DNA of 64,000 bases from Oceanicaulis sp052055585 (GTDB lineage Bacteria > Pseudomonadota > Alphaproteobacteria > Caulobacterales > Maricaulaceae): positions 310,001 through 374,000 of the forward strand of contig NZ_CP170485.1 in NCBI RefSeq assembly GCF_052055585.1. The letters run 5' to 3'. The translations under genes and the position numbers were made by a program. Below, one piece after another: positions 43,178 to 51,469 of this stretch (the stretch's first letter is position 1; each line of letters starts with the position of its first letter). A model generated the notes under the pieces. The model saw only the letters and a list, made by a program, of their open reading frames with translations. It had not been told where the DNA came from and did no database searches.

Positions 43178-44220
43178 GCGCTCAGTCCGAGACGCTCGCC
43201 CTGATAGGTCTTGTCCAGGATCGGACGCCACCAGCCTTCGTGCTGAAGATACCAGTCGATCGTCCGGGCCAGCCCGTCCTCGAAGTCGACCGACGGCGCC
43301 CAGCCCAGCTGGTCCTTGATGGTGCTGGCGTCGATGGCGTAGCGCAGGTCGTGGCCGGGACGATCCGTCACGAAGCTGATCTGGTCTTTGCGTCCTTTAT
43401 CGGTCGGGTGAAGCGTATCCAGCCGGTCGCAAATGGCGCTGACAACCTGAAGATTGGTGCGCTCGGCGTCGCCGCCAATGCAATAGGTCTGCCCGGCCTG
43501 GCCGTGTGAGACGATCAGCTCGAGCGCGCGGGCGTGATCATCCACATACAGCCAGTCGCGAATGTTCGAGCCGTCGCCATAGACGGGCAGGGGCTCGCCG
43601 GACAGCGCCTTCAGGATCATCAGAGGGATCAGCTTTTCGGGGAACTGGCGCGGACCGTAATTGTTCGAGCAATTGGAGACGCGCACATCCAGACCGTAGG
43701 TCCGGCCCCAGGCGCGCGCCAGATGATCGGATGCGGCCTTGGACGCGGAATAGGGCGAGGAGGGATCATAGGCCGTGGTCTCAGAGAACTTGCCCTCCGC
43801 GCCCAGCGAGCCGAACACCTCGTCGGTCGATACGTGCAGGAAGCAGAAGTCCTCCGCCGCCTGTCCGCGTGCGTCGCGCCAGGCGCGCGCCGCTTCAAGC
43901 AGGGTGAAGGTGCCCAGCACATTGGTGTCGACGAAGTCCTTCGCGCCGGTGATGGAGCGATCCACATGGCTTTCAGCCGCCAGATGCATCACAGCGTCCG
44001 GCTCAAACTGTGCGAAGGCCTGATGGACGGCGTCGGCGTTGCGAATATCGGCGTGCAGGAAGGTGTAGTTGGGGTGGTCCTCGAGATCGGCCAGCGAGGC
44101 CGGGGAGGCGGCATAGGTCAGGGCGTCAAGATTGAGCACCTGCCAGCCGGTCTCCAGCACCAGACGCCGCACAAGAGCCGAGCCGATAAAGCCCGATCCG
44201 CCCGTCACCAAAACCCGCAT
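43174..44220 (-). CDS. rfbB: dTDP-glucose 4,6-dehydratase
   Basis: A 348-residue extended SDR enzyme, second step of dTDP-rhamnose synthesis. It starts MRVLVTGGSGFIGSALV with the NAD-binding loop; HVSTDEVFGSLG and the YSASK catalytic motif (PYSASKAASDH) are present, as is RNWLYVDDH-like RDWLYVDDHARAL. The ATG at 44220 lies two bases after the rfbC stop. The reported longer frame to 44349 runs into rfbC and is unlikely. Confidence 0.96.
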   Translation of the reverse strand: MRVLVTGGSGFIGSALVRRLVLETGWQVLNLDALTYAASPASLADLEDHPNYTFLHADIRNADAVHQAFAQFEPDAVMHLAAESHVDRSITGAKDFVDTNVLGTFTLLEAARAWRDARGQAAEDFCFLHVSTDEVFGSLGAEGKFSETTAYDPSSPYSASKAASDHLARAWGRTYGLDVRVSNCSNNYGPRQFPEKLIPLMILKALSGEPLPVYGDGSNIRDWLYVDDHARALELIVSHGQAGQTYCIGGDAERTNLQVVSAICDRLDTLHPTDKGRKDQISFVTDRPGHDLRYAIDASTIKDQLGWAPSVDFEDGLARTIDWYLQHEGWWRPILDKTYQGERLGLSA

Positions 44221-44222
44221 GC

Positions 44223-44801
44223 TTATGCTCCATCCCATCCCGCCGGGAAGAGCGGGGCGACTTCTTTCAGGCGCGGGGCGGCGGCGTCCTTGTCCGACAG
44301 GATCGGATCGTCCACCCCCCAGTCGACGCCCAGATCGGGGTCGTTCCACGCCACCGATCCATCATGCTCTTTCGAGTAATAGTCCGTCACCTTGTAGGCA
44401 ACCCGGGTGTTGTCCGTCAGCGTCACGAACCCGTGCAGGAAACCGGGCGGAACCCAGAGCTGCTGACCGTTCTCCTCGCTCAGCTCGATCGCCGCCCAGC
44501 GACCATAGGACGGCGAGCCCTCGCGGATATCAACGACGACATCCCGGATCGCGCCGGTCATGACGCCCACCAGCTTGCCCTGGGCGTGGGGCGGGGACTG
44601 ATAGTGCAAGCCGCGCAACGTGCCTTTGTGGGCCGAGAAGGACAGATTGTCCTGCACAAAGCACGTCGTGAAACCGGCCTCGGCGAGGCGGCGCTGGTTA
44701 TAGCTCTCGGAGAACCAGCCCCGCGAATCGCCAAAGCGCGGCGGGGTGATCACGAGCGGGCCATCCGCGTCGAACAGATCATTGGAAAGCGGTGAAATCA
44801 T
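44223..44801 (-). CDS. rfbC: dTDP-4-dehydrorhamnose 3,5-epimerase
   Basis: A 192-residue cupin-fold epimerase, third step of dTDP-rhamnose synthesis. Characteristic segments are DSRGWFSESYN, VQDNLSFSAHKGTLRGLHYQ with the catalytic His, DVVVDIREGSPSYG and LWVPPGFLHGF. It is the second gene of the operon, nine bases after the sulfotransferase gene. Confidence 0.96.
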   Translation of the reverse strand: MISPLSNDLFDADGPLVITPPRFGDSRGWFSESYNQRRLAEAGFTTCFVQDNLSFSAHKGTLRGLHYQSPPHAQGKLVGVMTGAIRDVVVDIREGSPSYGRWAAIELSEENGQQLWVPPGFLHGFVTLTDNTRVAYKVTDYYSKEHDGSVAWNDPDLGVDWGVDDPILSDKDAAAPRLKEVAPLFPAGWDGA

Positions 44802-44810
44802 GGTCAGGCT

Positions 44811-46973
44811 TTACGCGTATCCAAAATGCTTGCGCCAGGGCTCCAGCGGCGCCAGGGCCCCGTTGTTCAGGGCGCTGTAGCGGGTCCAGCGTCCTTTCGA
44901 GGTGGTGTAGAGCTTCTGGATCACCTGGTCAGCGGAGGCGGTGCGGATCACTTCACGCTCGCGCGCGGTCTTCCAGAAGTCGACCAAGCTGTCTTCCCAT
45001 GGCAGACCCAGGCTTTCCACGATGGGTTGCACCACTCCCTGCAAATCGGTGATCAGCTCTTCATAGCGCACATAGCTGACATCGAGGTCGAGGATCTCCT
45101 CGGCCTTCACCCAGAAGTTCATCACCTGATCATAAATGGCCACCGCGCGTTCGACCGAGGTGAAGTGGTACATGCCGTCATTCATCAGGAAGTTCTGGAA
45201 GAAGCAGGACGTAATGACATCAGCCGGATCGCGAACCGAGAAGATCACCCGGGAATCCGGGAACATGTACTTGATCAGTCGGGCGAAAGGCGTGTTGAGG
45301 GGCATCTTGTCGATATACACTTTGCCCGGATCTAGCGGCGCCTTGTTCAGGCGCGCCAGATTGTTCAGATACAGCTCCTGCAGGCGCTCGGGCTCGGTTT
45401 TGTAGAAGGTATCCAGCAATTCGCTCCAGGAGACGCCATGCTCATGAGGCGCGTCGCCGAAATGAGCGTCCAGCAGCGTATCGCGAATCGTTGGCTGTTC
45501 TTCCAGAACCTCGATGTCAGAGTGCGTGCGGAAAATCGTATCCAGCAGCGTCGTGCCCGAACGCGGGAAGCTGTACATGAAGGCGATCTGAGGGGCGTCG
45601 GGAGCGCTCTTCACGGTGTGCGCGCTCAGGCTGTCCTCTGCTTTTGAGGTCAGGTCAGAGTACAGCAACCGGACACGCGCCGGGAAAGCACTGGGTGAGA
45701 TGCGTCCCAGGCTGACGCTGAGATTCCCGTGAATCTGGTTGCCCAGCTCGTACATGGCGTAGGCTTTGTCGTAGGCCTGAACCTTGTCGTAGAGCTTGCC
45801 GGCGACCATGGCGAAATTGGCCTGTTCGTCAGTGGGTGGTGATTTGGGATCAAAATGCGCCTCTACGATTTTCAGCGCTTCGTCGCTCTGACCCAGATCC
45901 TGGTGCATAAGCGCCCGGAAGAAATGCCCCGCCGGATGGGTGATCTTGACGCCGTTGGAGTCCAGAACATCAAACACCTCCTTCATCAGAGCCCCGGAGC
46001 CCGGCTTGTTGAGGATACGTAGCGCTCCCAGGAGAACGGCTTCATCCTCGGGGTGGGCGCGGGCGAGTTTGAGCGCCTCTGCGGCGGCGTCCGATTGCCG
46101 TCCCGCTTCGGAAAGGGCGTTGGCGTAGGCAAACCGGAATCTGACGTGCTCGCGAGCCGCTTTTGAAGATTGCTCAAAGAGGGTGACGGCATCCTCGGGC
46201 TTTTCATCCTGCGCGCAGGCGAAAGCGGCCGTTGCGAGTAGCTCCGGGTCTTCACCAATCCTTTTAAGGCTCTGGCGGGCGCAGGCATTCGCCATGTAGT
46301 GAAGGCCGCCGAAGGACATGAGTTCCAGGCTGAAGACGTGCAGGGATGCTGCGTCTGGGCTGAAGCACTGGGCGGCGCGGGCGGCGCCGAGGGCCTGGTG
46401 CGCCTGGGATGATTGTCGATGTGCGCTTGAGACCAGATGCCAGATCCGCCAGTCGCGCACTTCCAGATCCAGCGCTTTGTGAACGCTGGAGATCACCAGC
46501 TCATGCTGGCCGTTCTGGTGGAGTTTGTTGAGCGCTTCAAATGTCAAAGGAGCGGGTTTGCGCTTCAGGACGCTGTTGAGGGCGGCTCGCGTCAATCCGA
46601 GCGAAGCGGTGATTTGCCCCTGAAGTCGTTGTAGCGCGTCCTTGTTCTGGAAACGGTCCGCGTGCGCCTGGAGATACCGCAAGGCGAGCTTCCCCTTGCC
46701 AAGGTGGGTCAGCGCCAGTGCGTAGTCCGCTCGATACTGATCGGACCCGAGAAGGGTGGCTGCGGCCTGGCACAGATACAGGCCGCTAATGCGTTGGTCG
46801 TTGGAGTCTGCGCCCATTCGCAAGGCGGACAGATTGTGAACCGCGACCGCATTGTCAGGCTGTAGGCTGAGTGATTGCTGATAAAGCAGGGCGGCCTGGG
46901 TGTGGTGACCCTCTGCAAGCAAGGAGTTCGCCTCACGCATGAGCTCAATCGATTCTTGCAAGACATCACTCAT
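44811..46973 (-). CDS. TPR-sulfotransferase fusion protein
   Basis: A 720-residue protein. Residues about 1-430 form TPR-like helical repeats; about 460-710 form a sulfotransferase domain with the 5'-phosphosulfate loop FPRSGTT (469-475) and the 3'-phosphate motif VIFSVRDPADV (576-586). It would transfer sulfate from PAPS to a glycan or protein. No signal peptide or membrane segment is seen, so it acts in the cytoplasm, probably on a lipid-linked or nucleotide-linked precursor. It is the first gene of the operon ending in cysQ. The GGGGAG before ATG 46973 is a good ribosome-binding site. Confidence 0.9.
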   Translation of the reverse strand: MSDVLQESIELMREANSLLAEGHHTQAALLYQQSLSLQPDNAVAVHNLSALRMGADSNDQRISGLYLCQAAATLLGSDQYRADYALALTHLGKGKLALRYLQAHADRFQNKDALQRLQGQITASLGLTRAALNSVLKRKPAPLTFEALNKLHQNGQHELVISSVHKALDLEVRDWRIWHLVSSAHRQSSQAHQALGAARAAQCFSPDAASLHVFSLELMSFGGLHYMANACARQSLKRIGEDPELLATAAFACAQDEKPEDAVTLFEQSSKAAREHVRFRFAYANALSEAGRQSDAAAEALKLARAHPEDEAVLLGALRILNKPGSGALMKEVFDVLDSNGVKITHPAGHFFRALMHQDLGQSDEALKIVEAHFDPKSPPTDEQANFAMVAGKLYDKVQAYDKAYAMYELGNQIHGNLSVSLGRISPSAFPARVRLLYSDLTSKAEDSLSAHTVKSAPDAPQIAFMYSFPRSGTTLLDTIFRTHSDIEVLEEQPTIRDTLLDAHFGDAPHEHGVSWSELLDTFYKTEPERLQELYLNNLARLNKAPLDPGKVYIDKMPLNTPFARLIKYMFPDSRVIFSVRDPADVITSCFFQNFLMNDGMYHFTSVERAVAIYDQVMNFWVKAEEILDLDVSYVRYEELITDLQGVVQPIVESLGLPWEDSLVDFWKTAREREVIRTASADQVIQKLYTTSKGRWTRYSALNNGALAPLEPWRKHFGYA

Positions 46974-47169
46974 CGCGCCGACTCCCCGAGTTTGTTCCTA
47001 GGGGATCGCTAAGGGGTCTCTTGGAAGGGGTCAATATCGGGTGGCGGGCAGACGGGCTGTTGTGGTTCTGGGCCGGATTGGGCGCTGACGCAGCCAGAAA
47101 ATCCATTGTTAACCCTTCGCCTCTATTGCTCTCACTACCCATCAGGGTCAGATCTGAGGAGCGATCAGA

Positions 47170-47277
47170 ATGACTGACACACTTCAACTGCGAGGACGTT
47201 GCCGGAAGGCGACACTCGCCGGAGAAGCACACCGGATGGGCGTGGCAGCCCGGGCCGTAAACCAAATAATCGGTTGA
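47170..47277 (+). CDS. Candidate small basic protein
   Basis: A 35-codon frame starting MTDTLQLRGRCRKATLAG, with TGAGGAG nine bases before its ATG. The product is basic. It has no recognised relative. Its TGA stop lies inside the TTGACA of the promoter proposed for the next gene. The evidence is only the ribosome-binding site and position. Confidence 0.25.
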   Translation: MTDTLQLRGRCRKATLAGEAHRMGVAARAVNQIIG

Positions 47278-47303
47278 CACTTGGACCGCAGCTCGCCTTT
47301 ATT
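47274..47303 (+). promoter_or_regulatory. Candidate strong housekeeping promoter
   Basis: A consensus TTGACA (47274-47279) is followed after 17-18 bases by CTTTAT/TTTATT (47297-47303). The start would lie near 47310, giving a leader of about 115 bases before the ATG at 47424. Confidence 0.5.
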
Positions 47304-47376
47304 CCGATCGTTCGGCGCCTCGCTTGAGGGGGGCGTGTGACAGCACTCTCTGCAGGGGTGCGTTATGACAAACTGT

Positions 47377-47416
47377 CCCCATGGCGCTGAACAGCCATGG
47401 CTAAACCAATGGGGGA
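47377..47416 (+). promoter_or_regulatory. Structured leader with competing hairpins
   Basis: CCATGGC (47379-47385) pairs with GCCATGG (47394-47400). Overlapping it, CCCCAT (47377-47382) can pair with ATGGGG (about 47409-47414), which contains the GGGGGA ribosome-binding site. The two pairings may nest or compete. Confidence 0.4.
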
Positions 47417-47423
47417 TACCCAG

Positions 47424-48830
47424 ATGAAACTGACTAACCTTCTTACCGGCGCTGCCGTTGCTGCTCTTCTGACTGGCACCGCCAACGCTCAGATCGTTGC
47501 CGGCAACCAAGACGGCAACGCGACCAACGACCTCGGCGCGTCCCTGGTCTTCGCTTCCGAGCTGGATCTGGCTGAAGCTGCTCCGACCGGTCACGTTGAA
47601 CTGGCTCTGGGCGCTCTTGAGATTGCCGCTCTGAACGCTCTGGCCGCGACCGACTCCGTCACCATCAAGTTCGACCTCTCCGGCGGTCTGTCCTGGGACG
47701 GCAACCTGTCTGACGCCAACCACATCGGCGCTGTCGCAACCTGCGAATTCAACATCTCCGCAGCTGGCGGCACCGGCACCCAGACCGTGTCTTACGCTCT
47801 GGACGGCACCACCGAAGACGCGACCACTTGTGACGCCGCCGCCGACCTGGCGTTCCGTTTCCCGATCGAAATCACCGCACCGGGCAACGTGTCTTTCACC
47901 ATGTCTCTGACGTCCACCGGCACCGTGCTGCGTTCCGGCGCTGTTGACGTGGACCTCGGGACCGCTGGCACCCAGGCTTATGTCCGCACCGCTCAAGCGT
48001 TCACCTACGCTTTTGCTGACGATGCAACCACCGAAGCTGTGTCTCTGGCAGCTGGCTACGAAACCTTCGTGGGTGGCGGCATTCTGGGCACCCTGACCGG
48101 CACCGACACCGCCGGCGTCATCGTGGCTGCCAACAACACGCTCAACACTGCAGCTGACTCCTCCAACGACGCGCAAGTTGACGGCGGCGAGCTGACCGTG
48201 ACCTTCCCGCAACCGGCTGGTCTGGCTTCCGTGACCCTGGGCCTTGCTGTTCCGGTCACCGAAGATCTGGTCGCTGGCGTGGCTACCTTTGATCTGTCCG
48301 CAGCTCAAATGGATGAGTTCGACGGTGCGTCGATCAACATCATCGCCAACGAAGCCACCGGCGCTGACGCTGCTCCGATTGCTAACCAGCAACCGACCGC
48401 AGTCTTCACCGTGTCTTCTCCGAACGCGTCTGATCTGACCGTTTCTGGCGACACCGCCGTGAACAACACCGACCTCGACGCTCTGCTGCGTCAGGGTTCC
48501 AACACCACCACCTTCGAGTGGGTTGGTGACACGGAAGCTTCGGCCGCCAACATGTTCCGTGCTGTCGGCCTGGGCGCGACCCTGCCGACCATCCGCGTGA
48601 CCCTGGCCAACTCCACCGCTGATGTGGACGGCGAGTACGTGCTGACCCCGTCGAACACCCTGACCAACGGTGAGCTGCTGATCACCGAAGACGACATCCA
48701 AGCTGCTGTGGGCTCTGCCTTCGGCCGCGCCGACGTCACCTTCTCCTTTGAAGCAGCTGGCGTGACCGTGCGTCGCTTCATCTTCAGCGCCAACGGCACC
48801 CTGACCGACATGGGTGACGACAACGGCTAA
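47424..48830 (+). CDS. Abundant-type, acidic exported protein of unknown function
   Basis: A 468-residue protein with a clean signal peptide (MKLTNLLTGAAVAALLTGTANAQ). The start at ATG 47424 follows GGGGGA. The mature chain is rich in Ala, Thr, Asp, Gly, with only about ten Arg/Lys against several dozen Asp/Glu, and has two Cys (VATCEFN, TTCDAA) that could form one disulfide. Codon choice is almost entirely optimal C-ending or GCT/GAC/ACC types, shared in this window only with the TonB-dependent receptor, so very high expression is likely. Composition resembles surface-layer or secreted structural proteins, but there is no repeat, anchor or RTX motif. It lies between the sulfation operon and gspE. 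Confidence 0.88.
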   Translation: MKLTNLLTGAAVAALLTGTANAQIVAGNQDGNATNDLGASLVFASELDLAEAAPTGHVELALGALEIAALNALAATDSVTIKFDLSGGLSWDGNLSDANHIGAVATCEFNISAAGGTGTQTVSYALDGTTEDATTCDAAADLAFRFPIEITAPGNVSFTMSLTSTGTVLRSGAVDVDLGTAGTQAYVRTAQAFTYAFADDATTEAVSLAAGYETFVGGGILGTLTGTDTAGVIVAANNTLNTAADSSNDAQVDGGELTVTFPQPAGLASVTLGLAVPVTEDLVAGVATFDLSAAQMDEFDGASINIIANEATGADAAPIANQQPTAVFTVSSPNASDLTVSGDTAVNNTDLDALLRQGSNTTTFEWVGDTEASAANMFRAVGLGATLPTIRVTLANSTADVDGEYVLTPSNTLTNGELLITEDDIQAAVGSAFGRADVTFSFEAAGVTVRRFIFSANGTLTDMGDDNG

Positions 48831-48858
48831 TCCTTCTGATCTTCGGATCAATGGATGG

Positions 48859-48888
48859 AAAGGGCGGCTTCGGCCGCCCTTTCTTTTT
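48859..48888 (+). terminator. Intrinsic terminator of the acidic exported protein gene
   Basis: A 10-bp perfect stem AAAGGGCGGC/GCCGCCCTTT (48859-48868, 48873-48882) with a TTCG tetraloop and following CTTTTT. A very stable structure, fitting a highly expressed gene. Confidence 0.92.
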
Positions 48889-48993
48889 GTGATTTAAGGC
48901 TGTTGGCTGAGAGCGGCGGCTTTCCCGCCCTGTCAGATGCAGTATGCTGGCCCGCCCGGACTGAACGCGGGCCTTTAGAGTACGGGTGTGCTG

Positions 48994-50760
48994 ATGGATC
49001 ACCGACGGATTGGCGACATTCTGCTGGAGCGCGGCCTGGTCAGCGCAGTCGATCTGGAGCGCGCCGCCCGTTATCAGGACGAGATTGGCGCCCTGTTCGG
49101 TCAGGCGTTGCTGCGTCTGGGCGCGGTGTCTGAAGACATCCTGCTCTCGGTCCTGTCGGATCAACTCGACATTCCGGTGGTGCGTCCCGAGCATCTGCCT
49201 CAAGCGGCGCAGGCCTATCATCACGCTGCTGAAGCGCTCGGCGTTTCCGTGGACTGGCTCCTGCTGCACGACACTGTGCTGTGGTTTGAAGCGGATACAG
49301 CTGCTGAAGAAACCTCCGATGTCACTGAGTCTGATGAACCTGCAGGCGCCAACCGGCTGATCGTTTTCTCACGCGCCCCGATGGACCCGGCGCTGCATGA
49401 AACCCTGTCCCGGTCCACGACCGGCCCGGTTCAGGTGGTGCTGGGGCCGAATCGCCTGCTCGACAGCGCCCTGTCCGCGCTGCGCTCAGCCGGGCGCGTC
49501 CAGTCGCGCGATGACATGGATGATGCCCAGCGGCTGCGGGAAATGGCCGAGGAAGCGCCCGTCATCGATTTTGTGAATGGGGTCTTTGAGGATGCGCTGC
49601 AACGCCGCGCCTCGGACATCCATATCGAACCCTTCGAGAGCCATTTCCAGATTCGTTTCCGCGTGGATGGCGTGTTGCACCAGATGCAGTCCTTGCCGCG
49701 CGCCCGGTTCGACGCCGTGGCGAGCCGGATCAAGCTGTTGTCCAACATGGACATCGCAGAGCGGCGTCTGCCTCAGGACGGCCGGCAATCGGTCCGCTTT
49801 GCGGGGCAGGATATCGACCTGCGGGTGTCCTCGCTTCCGGGCGCCTGGGGTGAAAGCCTGGTGCTTCGCCTTCTGCGCAAGCAGCAGGAGCTTCCATCTC
49901 TGGAAGGCCTGGGCCTTGAAGGCCACGCCATGCACGTGTTCCAGCAGCTGATTGCAGAGCCCAACGGGGTGATTCTCGTCACCGGCCCGACGGGGTCGGG
50001 CAAGTCCACCACGCTCTATCGCGGCCTTGAACTGGTCAATGATGGCGAGCGCAAGATCATCACCATCGAGGACCCGGTCGAGTATGACATGGCCGGCATC
50101 ACCCAGGTCCAGGCGCGGTCGGAAATCGGCTACACTTTCGCAAAGGGTTTGCGGGCGATCCTGCGTCAGGACCCGGACGTCATCATGATCGGTGAGATCC
50201 GGGACGGGGAAACCGCCTCCATCTCGGCGCAAGCCGCGCTGACGGGGCACCTCGTGCTCTCTACGCTTCACACCAATTCCGCTCTGGCCGCGATTGAGCG
50301 CCTTGTGGATCTCGGCGTTGAGCCCTTCCTCGTCTCGTCCGCCCTGCGTGGCCTGATGGGCCAGCGTCTCGTGCGTCGTCTGTGCGAGCATTGCGCCCAG
50401 CCGGCAGGGGAAGAAGATCAGGCGTTGGGAAATCGCATGCTGGCCGAGGCGCGAGCAGAGGGCGCGCAGGGCCTTCCGCTGGAAACCCGCTGGCGTAGCG
50501 CGCCCGGCTGTCACCATTGCGGCGGGCAAGGCTATACGGGCCGGGTCGCTGTGTTCGAAGCGGCGCGGATCACGCCCGCTTTGCGCCATGCCATCAATGA
50601 GGGCGCTGATGCGACCGGCCTTCTGGCTGCGGCGCGTCAGGACGGATATCTGACCATGCTCGAGGATGGTCTGATCAAGGCCTCCCAGGGCGTGACGTCG
50701 ATCGGCGAAGTTCTGCGCGTGCTGGGCGCCGGGCAAGCCCGCCAACAGATACAGGCCTGA
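48994..50760 (+). CDS. gspE: Type II secretion ATPase GspE
   Basis: About 588 residues (GTG at 48988 is an alternative start two codons upstream). The N-terminal domain (RRIGDILLERGLVS...) contacts GspL. The ATPase core has Walker A GPTGSGKST (about 331-339), the Asp box TIEDPVEY, Walker B DVIMIGEIRDGETA and the His box TGHLVLSTLHTNSA. The zinc motif CEHC...CHHC (about 464-509) marks GspE rather than a twitching PilT. It powers pseudopilus assembly from the cytoplasmic face. It leads a plus-strand operon with a methyltransferase and gspF. Confidence 0.95.
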   Translation: MDHRRIGDILLERGLVSAVDLERAARYQDEIGALFGQALLRLGAVSEDILLSVLSDQLDIPVVRPEHLPQAAQAYHHAAEALGVSVDWLLLHDTVLWFEADTAAEETSDVTESDEPAGANRLIVFSRAPMDPALHETLSRSTTGPVQVVLGPNRLLDSALSALRSAGRVQSRDDMDDAQRLREMAEEAPVIDFVNGVFEDALQRRASDIHIEPFESHFQIRFRVDGVLHQMQSLPRARFDAVASRIKLLSNMDIAERRLPQDGRQSVRFAGQDIDLRVSSLPGAWGESLVLRLLRKQQELPSLEGLGLEGHAMHVFQQLIAEPNGVILVTGPTGSGKSTTLYRGLELVNDGERKIITIEDPVEYDMAGITQVQARSEIGYTFAKGLRAILRQDPDVIMIGEIRDGETASISAQAALTGHLVLSTLHTNSALAAIERLVDLGVEPFLVSSALRGLMGQRLVRRLCEHCAQPAGEEDQALGNRMLAEARAEGAQGLPLETRWRSAPGCHHCGGQGYTGRVAVFEAARITPALRHAINEGADATGLLAAARQDGYLTMLEDGLIKASQGVTSIGEVLRVLGAGQARQQIQA

Positions 50761-50771
50761 GGGGAAGCTCC

Positions 50772-51467
50772 ATGAGTGCGCATTACAGCCATTATGACGC
50801 CCTTGAGAACATGAAACGGGCCGTGGCGGACGGCCAGCACCGCTCCGTGATTGGCGGCATGTGGGATGAGCTGGGCGCGTTGCAGAAGCGCTTCCTGCTG
50901 GATCAGGGGCTCAAGCCCCATCATCGTTTCATCGATATGGGCTGTGGCTCCCTGCGCGCCGGCGTGCCGTTGACCGAGTATCTCGACCCTGATCGCTATT
51001 ATGGCGTGGACATCAGTCAGGACCTGCTGGATGCGGGGTATGAGCGCGAGATCGTTCCTGCTGGTCTGGCGTCCAAGCTGCCGCGCGACCATCTGACCGC
51101 CAACCCCGATTTTGATGCGACGGGGTTCGGCGTGATGTTTGACTATGGCATTGCCCAGTCGGTCTTCACCCATATGCCGATCTCGCGTCTGACCGATTGT
51201 CTGAAAGCGCTCGCGCCAGTGTTCGTCGAAGGCGGACGGTTCTACGTCACCTTCTTCGAACGCCCCGAAGACGTGGCGGCTGAGGCGCCTGTCCCGCACG
51301 ATCCGGGCGGCGTCGTGACTTATCCCGACCGCGATCCGTATGACACCACCCTGACGGCGCTGCGCGCGGCGACGTCTGCCGGCTGGCGGCTGGATATCAT
51401 CGGACATTGGGACCACCCCCGCGATCAGCGCATGGCGCTGTTCGTGCGCGAAACCGGTCAGGACTGA
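50772..51467 (+). CDS. Class I SAM-dependent methyltransferase within the secretion operon
   Basis: A 231-residue methyltransferase with motif I FIDMGCGSLRAGVPL, DRYYGVDISQDLL (motif II acid) and FVEGGRFYVTFFE. It begins 11 bases after gspE and gspF starts three bases after its stop, so it is inside the operon. The substrate is unknown. It shares the FGCGSLR-type motif and layout with the methyltransferase on the other side of gspF. Neither is a standard type II secretion component. Confidence 0.88.
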   Translation: MSAHYSHYDALENMKRAVADGQHRSVIGGMWDELGALQKRFLLDQGLKPHHRFIDMGCGSLRAGVPLTEYLDPDRYYGVDISQDLLDAGYEREIVPAGLASKLPRDHLTANPDFDATGFGVMFDYGIAQSVFTHMPISRLTDCLKALAPVFVEGGRFYVTFFERPEDVAAEAPVPHDPGGVVTYPDRDPYDTTLTALRAATSAGWRLDIIGHWDHPRDQRMALFVRETGQD

Positions 51468-51469
51468 TC

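Larger units (their letters stand above)
46974..47423. other. Divergent regulatory region upstream of the acidic exported protein
   Basis: A 450-base gap between two divergent genes. It contains a promoter candidate for the plus-strand gene (TTGACA at 47274), a leader with competing hairpins around 47377-47414, a candidate 35-codon frame at 47170-47277, and on the minus strand a TTGACC that could belong to the sulfotransferase operon promoter. Nothing else is supported. Confidence 0.5.

Noticed and set aside
47184..48851. 555-codon open frame antisense to the acidic exported protein
   Set aside because: Same cause: optimal codons on the plus strand remove stops from the minus strand. The translation is low-complexity Gly/Val/Ser/Arg/His without a signal or motif.
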